From positions 62,001-126,000 of the forward strand of contig CAVZPD010000013.1 of NCBI GenBank assembly GCA_963777045.1: DNA of 64,000 bases. Direction: 5' to 3'. Below, piece after piece: positions 24,706-33,349 of the stretch. The stretch comes from JAPSGM01 sp963777045 (GTDB lineage Bacteria > Chloroflexota > Limnocylindria > QHBO01). The stretch's first letter is position 1. The number at the start of each line of letters is the position of its first letter. A model generated the notes under the pieces. The model had not been told where the DNA came from. It ran no database searches and saw only the letters and a list, made by a program, of their open reading frames with translations. The position numbers and the translations under genes are program-made.

Positions 24706-25163
24706 TCGGCCGGCTCCAGCTCGACCAGCACCTGCCCGTACTCGACCGGCTCGCCCGATTCGGCCACGAGGTGGCTGACGATCCCCCGCCGCGGAGCGCG
24801 AACGTCGTGCCGCACCCCCAGCATCTCGACGTGCCCGAGCTCGTCTCCCTTGTCGACCTCCAGGCCCGGGCCCAGGCCATCGGCGAACCCGAAGTAGCCG
24901 ACCGCGGGCGAGGTGACCTCGTGCGCGGGGGAGGTGGCAGCCGCGGGGGCCGGCGCCTGGCGGCGCTGCTGCCCAACGGCTTCGCCCTGGACGTCCGGCG
25001 CACCGACCGAGGCCTGCTCGCCGGCGACGACGCGCACCCGCAGAGATCCGTGGCGCACCTCCAGCTCGCCCAGGCGCTGCCGTGCCAGCCGTTCTGCCAG
25101 GCGCGGAACGAGCTCGCGGGCCGCCAGCTCAACCTGCGAAAGGTCGTCGTCGTACTCGGTCAC
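24702..25163 (-). CDS. BCCP-like protein lacking the biotinylation lysine
   Basis: 153 residues with the same plan as AccB: an N-terminal ELEVRHGSLRVRVV segment, an Ala/Pro-rich linker (about 65-85) and a C-terminal biotinyl/lipoyl barrel. Aligned without gaps to AccB, the EAMKLFNEI loop becomes EMLGVRHDV: the Lys is Gly116 and the hairpin Met is lost, so it cannot be biotinylated. The rest of the barrel (GIVSHLVAESGEPVEYGQVLVELEP) is intact, suggesting selection for structure. Coupled on both sides to fabD and accA. Possibly a scaffold of the carboxylase complex. Confidence 0.78.
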   Translation of the reverse strand: MTEYDDDLSQVELAARELVPRLAERLARQRLGELEVRHGSLRVRVVAGEQASVGAPDVQGEAVGQQRRQAPAPAAATSPAHEVTSPAVGYFGFADGLGPGLEVDKGDELGHVEMLGVRHDVRAPRRGIVSHLVAESGEPVEYGQVLVELEPAE

Positions 25164-26167
25164 GCGCCTCCCTCGGCGTCATTGCTCTCGTCGTTGCTCG
25201 GCCACACGTCGCTCCACCTCGGCCGGCGCGGCACTCCCGGCAATCGCAGCAGCCGTCCGAGACGGTGTCGCAGGGAGGGCTCCTCAACGACGGTGGTGGG
25301 GCCGACTTCGGTCTGCAGCACCAGGCCGATGCCGCGCAGCCGAGCATAGCGGGTTGCCAGCAGCACTTCCGGCTCGTGGCGGGTCACGCGGCCAAGGGCA
25401 TCGAGCACCGCCGCCTTGATCGACCTCGCCGTCGCCGCCGGGTCCTCCTGGGCGCCCCCGGACGGCTCCTCCACGATCGCGTCGACGACGCCGAGCTCCA
25501 GCTGGTCGGCCGCCGTCATGCGCATGGCCGCCGCAGCGTCGGGAGCACGCTCGGCCGAGCGCCACAGGATTGAGGCGCAGCCCTCTGGGCTGATGACCGA
25601 GTAGACGGCATTTTCCAGGGCGAGGACCTCGTCTCCAACCCCGATGGCGAGCGCCCCTCCGGAGCCGCCCTCTCCGACGATCACGACCACGATCGGCACC
25701 TGCAGGCCGGTCATCTGCTTGATGTTCGAGGCGATCGCCTCCGCCTGGCCGCGCTCTTCCGCGGCAGGACCGGGGAAGGCGCCGGCCGTGTCGAGGAAGG
25801 TCACGACCGGCATGCCCAGCTTCTCGGCCAGGCCCATCAGCCGGTGCGCCTTTCGGAAGCCCTCCGGGTGCGGCGAGCCGAAGTTGCGGTGGATATTCGA
25901 CTCGGTGTCGGTGCCTTTCTGGTGGCCCATCACCATCACCGGGCGCCCTTCCAGCAGGGCGGGTCCGCCCACGATCGCCGGATCGTCCCGGAACGAGCGA
26001 TCGCCATGCAGTTCGAGGAAATCGTCGAAGATGTCGGCGATCAGATCCAGGGTGCGGGGGCGCTTCGGATGACGCGCGAGCTGGACCCGCCGCCACGCCT
26101 CGTCGACCTGCTCCCTGCTGGGCGGCCCCGCTGCCAGGGCCCCGACGCCGAGCGGCATCTCGGTCAT
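25160..26167 (-). CDS. accA: Acetyl-CoA carboxylase carboxyltransferase, alpha subunit
   Basis: 335 residues of crotonase-fold carboxyltransferase. Hallmarks: FLELHGDRSFRDDPAIVGG, MGHQKGTDTESNIHRNFG, HPEGFRKAHRLMGLAEK, FLDTAGAFPGPAAEERGQ, VIVGEGGSGGALAIGVGD and VYSVISPEGCASILWR. The tail of about 70 residues (PEVLLATRYARLRGIG onward) is less conserved. Pairs with AccD to transfer CO2 to acetyl-CoA. Overlaps both neighbours by 4 nt. Confidence 0.96.
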   Translation of the reverse strand: MTEMPLGVGALAAGPPSREQVDEAWRRVQLARHPKRPRTLDLIADIFDDFLELHGDRSFRDDPAIVGGPALLEGRPVMVMGHQKGTDTESNIHRNFGSPHPEGFRKAHRLMGLAEKLGMPVVTFLDTAGAFPGPAAEERGQAEAIASNIKQMTGLQVPIVVVIVGEGGSGGALAIGVGDEVLALENAVYSVISPEGCASILWRSAERAPDAAAAMRMTAADQLELGVVDAIVEEPSGGAQEDPAATARSIKAAVLDALGRVTRHEPEVLLATRYARLRGIGLVLQTEVGPTTVVEEPSLRHRLGRLLRLPGVPRRPRWSDVWPSNDESNDAEGGA

Positions 26168-27195
26168 GAGGGCCGATCCTCCGGCTCCTCGGTCGCTGCG
26201 CGGCTCCTGCCGGCGGTGGTGGCGGCGGTGGGTGGTCCACCGTTGTCCGGCTGCTCATCGACGTCGATCCCGATCGTCTCGCTGACGGCGCCGCCGAGCC
26301 GCTCGGCGAGGTCGGAGAGCACGCCGATGGGTCCCCACGGGCGGTCCTCAGGCGACGGCCACTCCGTTTCCGGGCGGGCGACGGGCAGCAGCGCGAGAAG
26401 GCGGGCCAGCGTGGCGCGCATCTCGGGGCGCGTGACGACCAGGTCCACGAAGCCATGCGCCAGCAGAAACTCGGCCGTCTGGAAGCCCTCGGGAAGCTCC
26501 TCTCCCACCGTTCCGCTCGCCACGCGAGCGCCGGCAAAGCCGATCAGCGCTCGCGGCTCGGCGAGGATCACGTCGCCCAGGCTGGCGAAGCTGGCCAGGA
26601 CGCCACCCGTGGTCGGGTCGGTCAGGATCGAGATGAAGGGGACGCCCGCGACGTCCATGCGGCCGAGCGGCGCCGTCGTCTTCGCCAGCTGGAGCAGGGA
26701 GAGCGTCCCCTCCTGCATGCGCGCGCCGCCGGAGGCGGTGACGATGATGGCGGGGATGCGCGCCGAGAGTGCGGCCTCGAAGCAGCGCGCCACCTTCTCG
26801 CCGACGACGCTCCCCATGCTGCCGCCCATGAAGCGGAAGTCGAAGAGGCCGATGGCGACCTCGTGGCCCTCGATGCGCGCGGTCCCCCACACCGCGGCTT
26901 CCCGCAGTCCGGTCTTCACCCGCGAGGCCTCGAGCCGGTCGGTGTACGGCTTCTGGTCGTGGAACGCGAGCGGGTCGCCCGAGATCAGCCCCGCGTCGTG
27001 CTCGACGAAGCTGCCCTCGTCCACCAGCAGGTCGATGCGCTCGCCGATGCTCATCCGGAAGTGGTGGCCGCAGGTCGGGCAGACGCGCAGGTTGCGTTCC
27101 AGCTGGCGGATGAAGATCTGCGAATCACAGCTCGGGCACTTCGTCCAGGCGTCGGTCGGACCGTCGCGTCGCCCGAGTGGGAACTTGATGCGCAT
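26164..27195 (-). CDS. accD: Acetyl-CoA carboxylase carboxyltransferase, beta subunit
   Basis: 343 residues. An N-terminal zinc ribbon (KCPSCDSQIF ... CPTCGHHF) is followed by SIGERIDLLVDEGSF, FDFRFMGGSMGSVVGEK, TASGGARMQEGTLSLLQLAK and GFAGARVASGT. The C-terminal 60 residues are low-complexity. The start at MRIKFPLG is supported by GAGGAG 12 nt upstream and places the zinc ribbon normally. The anti-sigma-like gene ends 13 nt upstream. Confidence 0.95.
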   Translation of the reverse strand: MRIKFPLGRRDGPTDAWTKCPSCDSQIFIRQLERNLRVCPTCGHHFRMSIGERIDLLVDEGSFVEHDAGLISGDPLAFHDQKPYTDRLEASRVKTGLREAAVWGTARIEGHEVAIGLFDFRFMGGSMGSVVGEKVARCFEAALSARIPAIIVTASGGARMQEGTLSLLQLAKTTAPLGRMDVAGVPFISILTDPTTGGVLASFASLGDVILAEPRALIGFAGARVASGTVGEELPEGFQTAEFLLAHGFVDLVVTRPEMRATLARLLALLPVARPETEWPSPEDRPWGPIGVLSDLAERLGGAVSETIGIDVDEQPDNGGPPTAATTAGRSRAATEEPEDRPS

Positions 27196-27208
27196 CGGCA
27201 GCGGCTCC

Positions 27209-27583
27209 TCAGCGGCCCAGCAGCCGATGCGAGGGTCCGGGATGCTGCCGGGACGACCGCCAGACGGCAAATGCGGTCACCGTGACGCCCACCGCGGCGG
27301 AGGAGACGGCGCCGGCTGCCAGCAGCCGCCCGGGCTGCGCCAGCTCGCGGCGGGTGAAGCTGGAGACGGCATCGGCCGCCCGTCGCACCATGCTCTCGCC
27401 AGCCAGGCGCTCCGCCAGCCGCTGCTCGAACGCGACGCCGGGCGGGATGGGGCGCAGCGCGGCGGAGGTCAGCTCCGCGACGCGCAGCAGCGGTCGCAGC
27501 TCGGCCTCGACGATCGGCCGCTCGCCGCACAGCAGCGAGTCGAGGGCGACATCAAGCCGCCCTGCCGGGCTAGGGCTGGACAT
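27209..27583 (-). CDS. Small single-pass membrane protein, anti-sigma-like partner
   Basis: 124 residues: a soluble N-terminal part (LRVAELTSAALRPIPPGVAFEQRLAERL) and one transmembrane helix at about 86-108. The layout of a short helical domain plus one C-terminal helix, directly after an ECF sigma gene, is that of anti-sigma factors. No zinc-binding H-x3-C-x2-C motif is present, so it is not a ZAS-type protein. GGAGGAG precedes the ATG. The function is inferred from context only. Confidence 0.62.
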   Translation of the reverse strand: MSSPSPAGRLDVALDSLLCGERPIVEAELRPLLRVAELTSAALRPIPPGVAFEQRLAERLAGESMVRRAADAVSSFTRRELAQPGRLLAAGAVSSAAVGVTVTAFAVWRSSRQHPGPSHRLLGR

Positions 27584-27680
27584 GCGGGGACTCCTCCAAC
27601 GGTCCTCATCCTAAGCGAACACCGGCAGCGGGCGGTTCGTTACACGCCGGAGGTGCCTCAGCGCGACGGGCGCTCCAGGA

Positions 27681-28265
27681 TCAGGAGCTGAGCCGCGCCT
27701 CGAGCTCCCGCAGTGCCCGGTGCAGCAGCACGCGCACGGCTCCCGGTGAGCGACCGAGCACCTGGCCGATCTCGACCGAGCTCAAGCCGTCCACGAAGCG
27801 GAGCAGGACCACCTGGCGGCGGTCATCAGCGAGCTCATCGACCGCGCCGAGCACGCTGCGCAGCTCGTCGGCCCGGCTCACCAGCCCGGCTGGATCGGCA
27901 TCCGGCGCGGCGCGGTCCCAGCCATCCGGCAGGGGCAGGGCCTTCCGCCGCGAACGGCTGCGTCGGGCGTTTGCGATGGTGTTGTGCGCGATCGTGAACA
28001 GCCAGCTCCGGAAGGTCGCCCCGGCATCGCGAAATCGGGGCAGACCGTGCAGCGCCGCCAGGAAGGTGCGCTCGGTGGCGTCCTCGGCGTCGTGGTGGTC
28101 ACGCAGCTGGTAGAACGCGTAGGCGTAGACCCGGTCCAGGTAGCGGCGGTAGAGAACCGCGAAGGCGGCGCGGTCGTGCTGCGCGGCAAGCACCGCCACC
28201 AGGTCGGGATCGCGCTCGCCGGCGCGCGCCTCCCGTCGCCCGGCATCAGGCTGCGATCGCATCAT
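27681..28265 (-). CDS. ECF-type RNA polymerase sigma factor
   Basis: 194 residues. Region 2: AFAVLYRRYLDRVYAYAFYQ, DAEDATERTFLAALHGLPRF and FRSWLFTIAHNTIANARR. Region 4: LADDRRQVVLLRFVDGLSSV and EIGQVLGRSPGAVRVLLHRA. It lies inside the birA-acc-fab run: its ATG overlaps the birA stop, and the small membrane protein downstream is the likely regulator. This suggests envelope signals could feed into fatty acid synthesis, but target promoters are unknown. Confidence 0.92.
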   Translation of the reverse strand: MMRSQPDAGRREARAGERDPDLVAVLAAQHDRAAFAVLYRRYLDRVYAYAFYQLRDHHDAEDATERTFLAALHGLPRFRDAGATFRSWLFTIAHNTIANARRSRSRRKALPLPDGWDRAAPDADPAGLVSRADELRSVLGAVDELADDRRQVVLLRFVDGLSSVEIGQVLGRSPGAVRVLLHRALRELEARLSS

Positions 28266-29071
28266 GCGGGCGCATTCTCCGCGTCGCGCACCGAGATGAC
28301 TTCACCGATGCTCAGCGCCTGCAGCCGCCCGCCCGCCTCCAGCAGCAGCGCCCCATCCGCGCCGACGCCACGCACGATCCCCTCCAGCCGGGAGCTACCG
28401 AGGTCGACGCTCACCCATCGCCCATCGAGGGTCGAAGCGGCCGCGAAGCGCGGAATGGGCGAGCGCCCCGACTCGAGCGCCGAGATCTCGCCGTCCAGTC
28501 GCTTCAGGAGCGATGCGAGCAGCTCGACCCGGTCGAGGTCGCGGCCAGCCAGGTCCGCCAGCGATGTGGCCCGCACGGCGAGATCGGGCGGCATCTCGTC
28601 GCGTCGCCAGTTGACGTTGATCCCGACGCCCACTACCGCTTCGGTGAGCCGATCTCCGGCGATCGACGTCTCGACCAGCAGGCCCGCCACCTTGGCGCCG
28701 TCGTCGGCCACCACATCGTTCGGCCAGCGGATGGCGAGCAGCGGAGCACCACCGATCGCGGCGCACGAGTCGCGGACGGCCAGCGCGGCCGCCGCCCCGA
28801 GGAGGCCCGCCCGTTCGACGCCGAGCCGCGGCCGGAACGCGACGCTCACCGCCAGGTTGCGGGCGGCCGGCGAGATCCAGCTGCGACCCTGCCGTCCGCG
28901 GCCGGCGGTCTGCAGGTCGGCGACGATCGCGAGTCCCTCGCCGGCAGGCTCGGCGAGCGCCGCGCGGGCTCGGTCGTTGGTCGAGCCGATCGAAGCGTGG
29001 AACTCCACGCCGTGGCCGAGGCGCCTCGCCGGATCGCCCGCCAACTGCCAGTCCTCGCGCGTCCGGATCAT
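28262..29071 (-). CDS. birA: Biotin-[acetyl-CoA-carboxylase] ligase
   Basis: 269 residues with catalytic motifs STNDRARA, the biotinyl-AMP loop GRGRQGRSW (57-65), LLAIRWPNDVVADDGAKVAG and VVGVGINVNW. There is no N-terminal helix-turn-helix, so it is a group I ligase without repressor function. It heads the run that contains accB and accC. CATAAT (29078-29083) ends 6 nt before the ATG with no Shine-Dalgarno, indicating a leaderless mRNA; upstream in-frame extension would enter trpS. Confidence 0.93.
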   Translation of the reverse strand: MIRTREDWQLAGDPARRLGHGVEFHASIGSTNDRARAALAEPAGEGLAIVADLQTAGRGRQGRSWISPAARNLAVSVAFRPRLGVERAGLLGAAAALAVRDSCAAIGGAPLLAIRWPNDVVADDGAKVAGLLVETSIAGDRLTEAVVGVGINVNWRRDEMPPDLAVRATSLADLAGRDLDRVELLASLLKRLDGEISALESGRSPIPRFAAASTLDGRWVSVDLGSSRLEGIVRGVGADGALLLEAGGRLQALSIGEVISVRDAENAPA

Positions 29072-29146
29072 CGGGCCATTATGGGTGGAACGGTCCAGCA
29101 CCGAGTGGTTGGGGCCGGCCAGCGGTGCGTTACACTCGGCACCCTC

Positions 29147-30175
29147 ATGAGCCAGACAGCGCCAGACGTCGAGACCGCGCAGCCCGCCACGCGCGAGCGC
29201 GTCTTCTCCGGGATCCAGCCCTCCGGCGCCTCGCACCTCGGCAACTACCTGGGCGCGCAGGTCAACTACGTCGCGATGCAGGACACCTACGACGCGATCT
29301 ACGCCATCGTCGACCTGCATGCCCTGACCACCGTGCACGACGGGGAACAGCTTCGGGGGCTCAGCCACGACATGGTGCTGGATCTGCTGGCGGTCGGCCT
29401 CGATCCGGAGCGGTGCGCCCTGATCCGCCAATCCGACTTCCCCGAGCACTCCGAGCTGATGTGGATCTTCGACACCGTCGTGCCCGTCACGTGGCTGGAA
29501 CGTAACCCGACCTACAAGGAGGCCCGCCAGGACGGCAAGGAGAACAGCAACGGGCTGCTCACCTACCCGGTCCTGCAGGCGGCGGACATCGTGATCTACA
29601 AGGCGAGCCGCGTGCCGATTGGCAAGGACCAGGCGCCGCACCTGGAGATCTCGCGGGAGATCGTGCGCGCCTTCAACCGCCGCTACGGCGAGGTCTTCCC
29701 GGAGCCGCAGGCCGTCTTCACCGATGCGCCCGTGGTGCTCGGCATCGACGGCGTCCGCAAGATGAGCAAGAGCGCCGGCAACACCATCCCGATCTTCGCC
29801 GAGCCCGATGAGATCCGGAAGCTGGTGATGAGCATGGTCACCGATCCGCAGCGCATCAAGCGCACCGATCCGGGGCGGCCGGAGGTCTGCAACGTGTGCC
29901 AGCTGCATCGGTTCTTCGGCAGCGACTACCTCCAGATCCAGGACGGCGAGCGCACTGCGCGCACCGGCTGCGTCGAGACGAAACAGCTGCTGGCGGAGCG
30001 CATCATCGACTTCTTCCGGCCGATGCGCGAGAAGCGGGCGCGACTGGCAGCCGATCCTGGCTACGTCGAGGAGGTGCTTGCCGCAGGTGCCGCCAAGGTG
30101 CGACCGATCGTGGAGGCGACGATGGACGAGGTGCGATCGGCGGTCGGCATCGGCCGGAGCCGGGAGCGGGGATGA
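29147..30175 (+). CDS. trpS: Tryptophanyl-tRNA synthetase
   Basis: 342 residues of class I synthetase. RVFSGIQPSGASHLGNYLGA (HIGH-like at about 25-33) is diagnostic of TrpRS. The VRKMSKSAGN loop holds KMSKS (205-209). DIVIYKASRVPIGKDQAPHLE matches the family. TACACT (29131-29136) lies 10 nt upstream, so the leader is only a few nucleotides. It diverges from birA with 75 bp between starts. The stop overlaps the next gene (ATGA). Confidence 0.96.
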   Translation: MSQTAPDVETAQPATRERVFSGIQPSGASHLGNYLGAQVNYVAMQDTYDAIYAIVDLHALTTVHDGEQLRGLSHDMVLDLLAVGLDPERCALIRQSDFPEHSELMWIFDTVVPVTWLERNPTYKEARQDGKENSNGLLTYPVLQAADIVIYKASRVPIGKDQAPHLEISREIVRAFNRRYGEVFPEPQAVFTDAPVVLGIDGVRKMSKSAGNTIPIFAEPDEIRKLVMSMVTDPQRIKRTDPGRPEVCNVCQLHRFFGSDYLQIQDGERTARTGCVETKQLLAERIIDFFRPMREKRARLAADPGYVEEVLAAGAAKVRPIVEATMDEVRSAVGIGRSRERG

Positions 30176-31431
30176 CGACCTCGCGGGGGCCGCTCATCGA
30201 CCTCGGTCCCCGTCATCGGCGCTGGCTGCTGATCTTCCTGATCGCCGGCTCGCTCTTCTTCGGACTGCAGCTGCTCCAGCTGGGGCTCGCCTTCCTGCTC
30301 GGCTTCAGCCAGATCATCCTGATCCTGTTCCTCGCCTGGCTGCTCGCGTTCGTCATGTCACCGGTGGCCCGCTGGCTCGACGACCGCCTGCCGATCTCCC
30401 GCCAGCCGGCCGTCGTGATCGCCTACATCCTGGCGCTGCTGGCGCTCGGCTTCGTCGTCTTCTACGTCGTCTCATCGATCACCCGGGAGGTGACGCAGGT
30501 CACCGCCGAATTCCCGCGTACCGCCTCCGACATCCGATCTCGGCTGGAGGGTTTCCAGTCCGACTTCGACCTGCAGCGCTTCCGGATCGACCTCGTCCAG
30601 CTCTTCGAGTCGGCGCAGCGCCAGGTGGGCAGCATCGCCGGTGACATCTTCAGCCAGGCCGAGGTGATCGCCAGCGCGACGCTCACCACGCTGGGATCGG
30701 TGGCGCTGATCCTGATCCTGTCGCTCTACATGCTCATGGACAGCGAGCGAATCTCGGCGAAGATCAACCGCGCCGTGCCGCGACGCTACAGCGACGAGTT
30801 GGCGATCCTGGAACGTAGCATCGCGCGCGCCTTCGGCGGCTTCCTGCGGGCCCAGATCCTGCTCGCGGCGATCCAGGGCGTGCTCGTCGCCGTGGTCGGC
30901 ATCGCCTTCGACATGCCCTACCTCTTCCTGATCGGCACGCTCTCCACCCTGGCCATGCTGATCCCGTTCTTCGGTCCACCGCTGGCCCTCATCCCGCCCA
31001 TCGCCGCGGCGTGGATCTACGTGCCGCAATGGTGGCTCGTCATCACCATCCTGCTGGTCGTCGTGCAGACGGTCATCGTGAACTGGCTGCAGCCACGCCT
31101 GATGCACGGCGCGCTGGGGATCCATCCCATCCTCGTCCTGGTCGGCCTGCTGGTTGGTGCGCAGGTCGCCGGCGTGTGGGGAGCGCTGTTCGGCATCCCG
31201 ATCATCGCCGTCCTGAACGTGTTCCTCAACCTGGTCCTCTGGTCCGAGCTGCCGAACGCGGCACTGCCCGAACAGGAGCGGCTCGAGGACGTCCCCGAGG
31301 CGACCATGGTACGGGTCCAGCGCGAGCAGGTCAGCGACGAGACCCACCCGCACATCCACGTGCACCGCTCCCTTCGCGAGGACGGCAGCGAGCACGTGGA
31401 CATCGTCGTCGAGGAGGACGAGGGGCTCTAG
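30172..31431 (+). CDS. AI-2E family transporter
   Basis: 419 residues, about eight transmembrane helices arranged as an N-terminal pair of hairpins, a soluble amphipathic stretch (TREVTQVTAEFPRTASDI onward), and a C-terminal bundle containing IPFFGPPLALIPPIAAAW and GIHPILVLVGLLVGAQVAG, typical of the AI-2 exporter family (PerM/YdiK type). The His-rich acidic tail (DETHPHIHVHRS) is unusual. Substrates vary in the family (autoinducer-2, Na+/H+), so none is assigned. Coupled to trpS, probably by chance. Confidence 0.88.
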   Translation: MTTSRGPLIDLGPRHRRWLLIFLIAGSLFFGLQLLQLGLAFLLGFSQIILILFLAWLLAFVMSPVARWLDDRLPISRQPAVVIAYILALLALGFVVFYVVSSITREVTQVTAEFPRTASDIRSRLEGFQSDFDLQRFRIDLVQLFESAQRQVGSIAGDIFSQAEVIASATLTTLGSVALILILSLYMLMDSERISAKINRAVPRRYSDELAILERSIARAFGGFLRAQILLAAIQGVLVAVVGIAFDMPYLFLIGTLSTLAMLIPFFGPPLALIPPIAAAWIYVPQWWLVITILLVVVQTVIVNWLQPRLMHGALGIHPILVLVGLLVGAQVAGVWGALFGIPIIAVLNVFLNLVLWSELPNAALPEQERLEDVPEATMVRVQREQVSDETHPHIHVHRSLREDGSEHVDIVVEEDEGL

Positions 31432-32237
31432 GGCTCCAGCCGCAGCGCCAGCTGCCGGCGGCGCTCCGTCGTGTACGCCACGTCGACGTCCACCCCGAAG
31501 ACCCGGTGAACCAGCTCGGGTGTCAGCACGTCGTCCGGGGCCCCATCCGCCGAGACGTGGCCGTGGTCCAGGACGACGACGCGCGGCGCGAAGGCAGCGG
31601 CCAGGTTCAGGTCGTGGAGCACGGCCACGACGGCAAGCTGGCGCTGGCCCCGCAGGCGTCGAATGGCCGACAGCAGCGACACCTGGTGGGCGAGATCGAG
31701 GTGGAGGGTCGGCTCGTCGAGCAGGAGCAGCTCCGGCTCCTGCGCCAGCGCCATCGCCACCAGCACCCGCTGCCGCTCGCCGCCGGATAGCTCGTCCGCC
31801 TGCCGGTCCGCGAGCTCGAGCGCGTCGGCCTCCGCCAGCGCCCGCGCGACCGCTCGCTCGTCCTCGGCCGTCGACGCGAACAGCCGCCGGGCGTAGGGGG
31901 CCCGGCCCATCTCGACGAGCTCCGCCACGCGGAAGCCGGGCGGCAGATCCAGCTGCTGCGGCAGAACCGCCACCCGCCGGGCGAGCTCGTCGCGCTTCCA
32001 GTCGTCCAGCGGTCGGCCGGCGAACGCCACCGATCCAGCGCCGGGGGGCAGCTGCCCGGTCATGACCCGCAGCAGCGTCGTCTTGCCGCTGCCGTTGGGC
32101 CCGACCAGCGCCACCACCTCGCCGCTGCGCAGCGCCAGCGAGAGATCACGCAGCACCTCCCGCCGTCCGCCGCCGGTCAGCTCGTACCCGAAATCGACGC
32201 CGGAGAGCTGGGCCAAAGCAGCGGCGGCGAGCGTCAC
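31428..32237 (-). CDS. btuD: Cobalamin ABC transporter ATP-binding protein
   Basis: 269 residues. Walker A GPNGSGKT (46-53), Q-loop VLPQQLDLP, signature LSGGERQR, Walker B LLLLDEP and the switch His in AVLHDLN. Belongs to the FecE/BtuD importer group. Third gene of an operon that opens with a cobalamin riboswitch, so vitamin B12 or a corrinoid is the likely substrate. Converges on the AI-2E gene with a 4-nt overlap. Confidence 0.92.
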   Translation of the reverse strand: MTLAAAALAQLSGVDFGYELTGGGRREVLRDLSLALRSGEVVALVGPNGSGKTTLLRVMTGQLPPGAGSVAFAGRPLDDWKRDELARRVAVLPQQLDLPPGFRVAELVEMGRAPYARRLFASTAEDERAVARALAEADALELADRQADELSGGERQRVLVAMALAQEPELLLLDEPTLHLDLAHQVSLLSAIRRLRGQRQLAVVAVLHDLNLAAAFAPRVVVLDHGHVSADGAPDDVLTPELVHRVFGVDVDVAYTTERRRQLALRLEP

Positions 32238-33349
32238 GACGCGGCTCCGCTGATCCTGACGTGGCTCCTTCGCAGCAGGTAGAGGAAGAAGGGTGCGCCG
32301 ATCAACGCGGTGACGATCCCCACCGGCAGGCCGCCGAGCAGCCGTGCGCCCAGGTCGGCCAGCGCCAGCAGGGCGGCGCCGAAGACGAGGCTCGCCGGCA
32401 GCAGCAGCCGATGGTCGGGGCCGATGGCCAGGCGCAGCAGGTGCGGGACGACCAGCCCCACGAAGCCGATGGTGCCCGAGACCGCCACCGCCGTCGACGT
32501 GGCCAGCGTGGCGAGCATGGTCAGCCGCAGTCGCTCACGCTCGACGTCGACGCCGAGCGTCGACGCCTGGGCGTCGCCGAGGAGCAGGACGTTGAGGCGG
32601 CGCCATCGGGCCAGGAGGAGGAGGAAGCTGATCCCGAGCAGCGGGCCGGCAAGCGCCAGCGACGACCAGGAGGCGTCGGCCAGCGAGCCCATCAGCCAGC
32701 CGAAGATGGCGCCCAGCGCCCTGCCCGCCATGAACATCAGCAGCGCCACGACCGCGGCCAGCACGGCCGAAACGGCATAGCCGGTCAGCAGCAGCGTCAC
32801 CACGGGGACGCGTCCGCCGCTGCGGGCCACGGCGTACACCAGCAGGACGGTCCCCAGTCCCCCGGCGAACGCGAGCACCTGCACCAGGCCGATGCCCAGC
32901 CAGGCGCTGCCTGCGCCGATCGCCAGCGCCGGAACCAGCAGGGGCAGCACGATGCCGCTCACCGCACCCAGGCTGGCCCCCGCCGCGGTACCGATGATGT
33001 ACGGGTCGGCCAACGGGTTGCGCAGCAACGCCTGGAAGACGGCACCCGACATCGCCAGGCCGCCGCCGACCAGCATGGCGGTCAGGACGCGCGGCAGGCG
33101 GATATCGAAGATGATCGTCTCCACCGGTGGCGTCCACGTCTGGCTCAGCGGCAGGCCCAGCAGTCGATGGGCGAGGATGGCGACCGTGTCGCCCAGCCCC
33201 ACGCCGACGCTGCCCAGCGCGACAGCCGCCACCAGGACGCCCAGCAGCAGCAGGCCACCGATGCCGAGCACCACGGCGGCCTTCGTCAGCGAAGGACCGT
33301 GCAGCACGGTGTCGACGGAGGCAGCCCGGGACGCGGCTGTCGCGCGCAT
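32234..33349 (-). CDS. btuC: Cobalamin ABC transporter permease
   Basis: 371 residues with about ten transmembrane helices. FecCD/BtuC hallmarks: RLPRVLTAMLVGGGLAMSGA, QALLRNPLADPYIIGTAAGA, GAIFGWLMGSL, DAQASTLGVDVERERL, GTIGFVGLVVPHLLR and LPVGIVTALIGAPFFLYLL. The start MRATAAS overlaps the btuF stop (TGATG), so translation is coupled. Forms a dimer with two BtuD subunits. Confidence 0.93.
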   Translation of the reverse strand: MRATAASRAASVDTVLHGPSLTKAAVVLGIGGLLLLGVLVAAVALGSVGVGLGDTVAILAHRLLGLPLSQTWTPPVETIIFDIRLPRVLTAMLVGGGLAMSGAVFQALLRNPLADPYIIGTAAGASLGAVSGIVLPLLVPALAIGAGSAWLGIGLVQVLAFAGGLGTVLLVYAVARSGGRVPVVTLLLTGYAVSAVLAAVVALLMFMAGRALGAIFGWLMGSLADASWSSLALAGPLLGISFLLLLARWRRLNVLLLGDAQASTLGVDVERERLRLTMLATLATSTAVAVSGTIGFVGLVVPHLLRLAIGPDHRLLLPASLVFGAALLALADLGARLLGGLPVGIVTALIGAPFFLYLLRRSHVRISGAAS

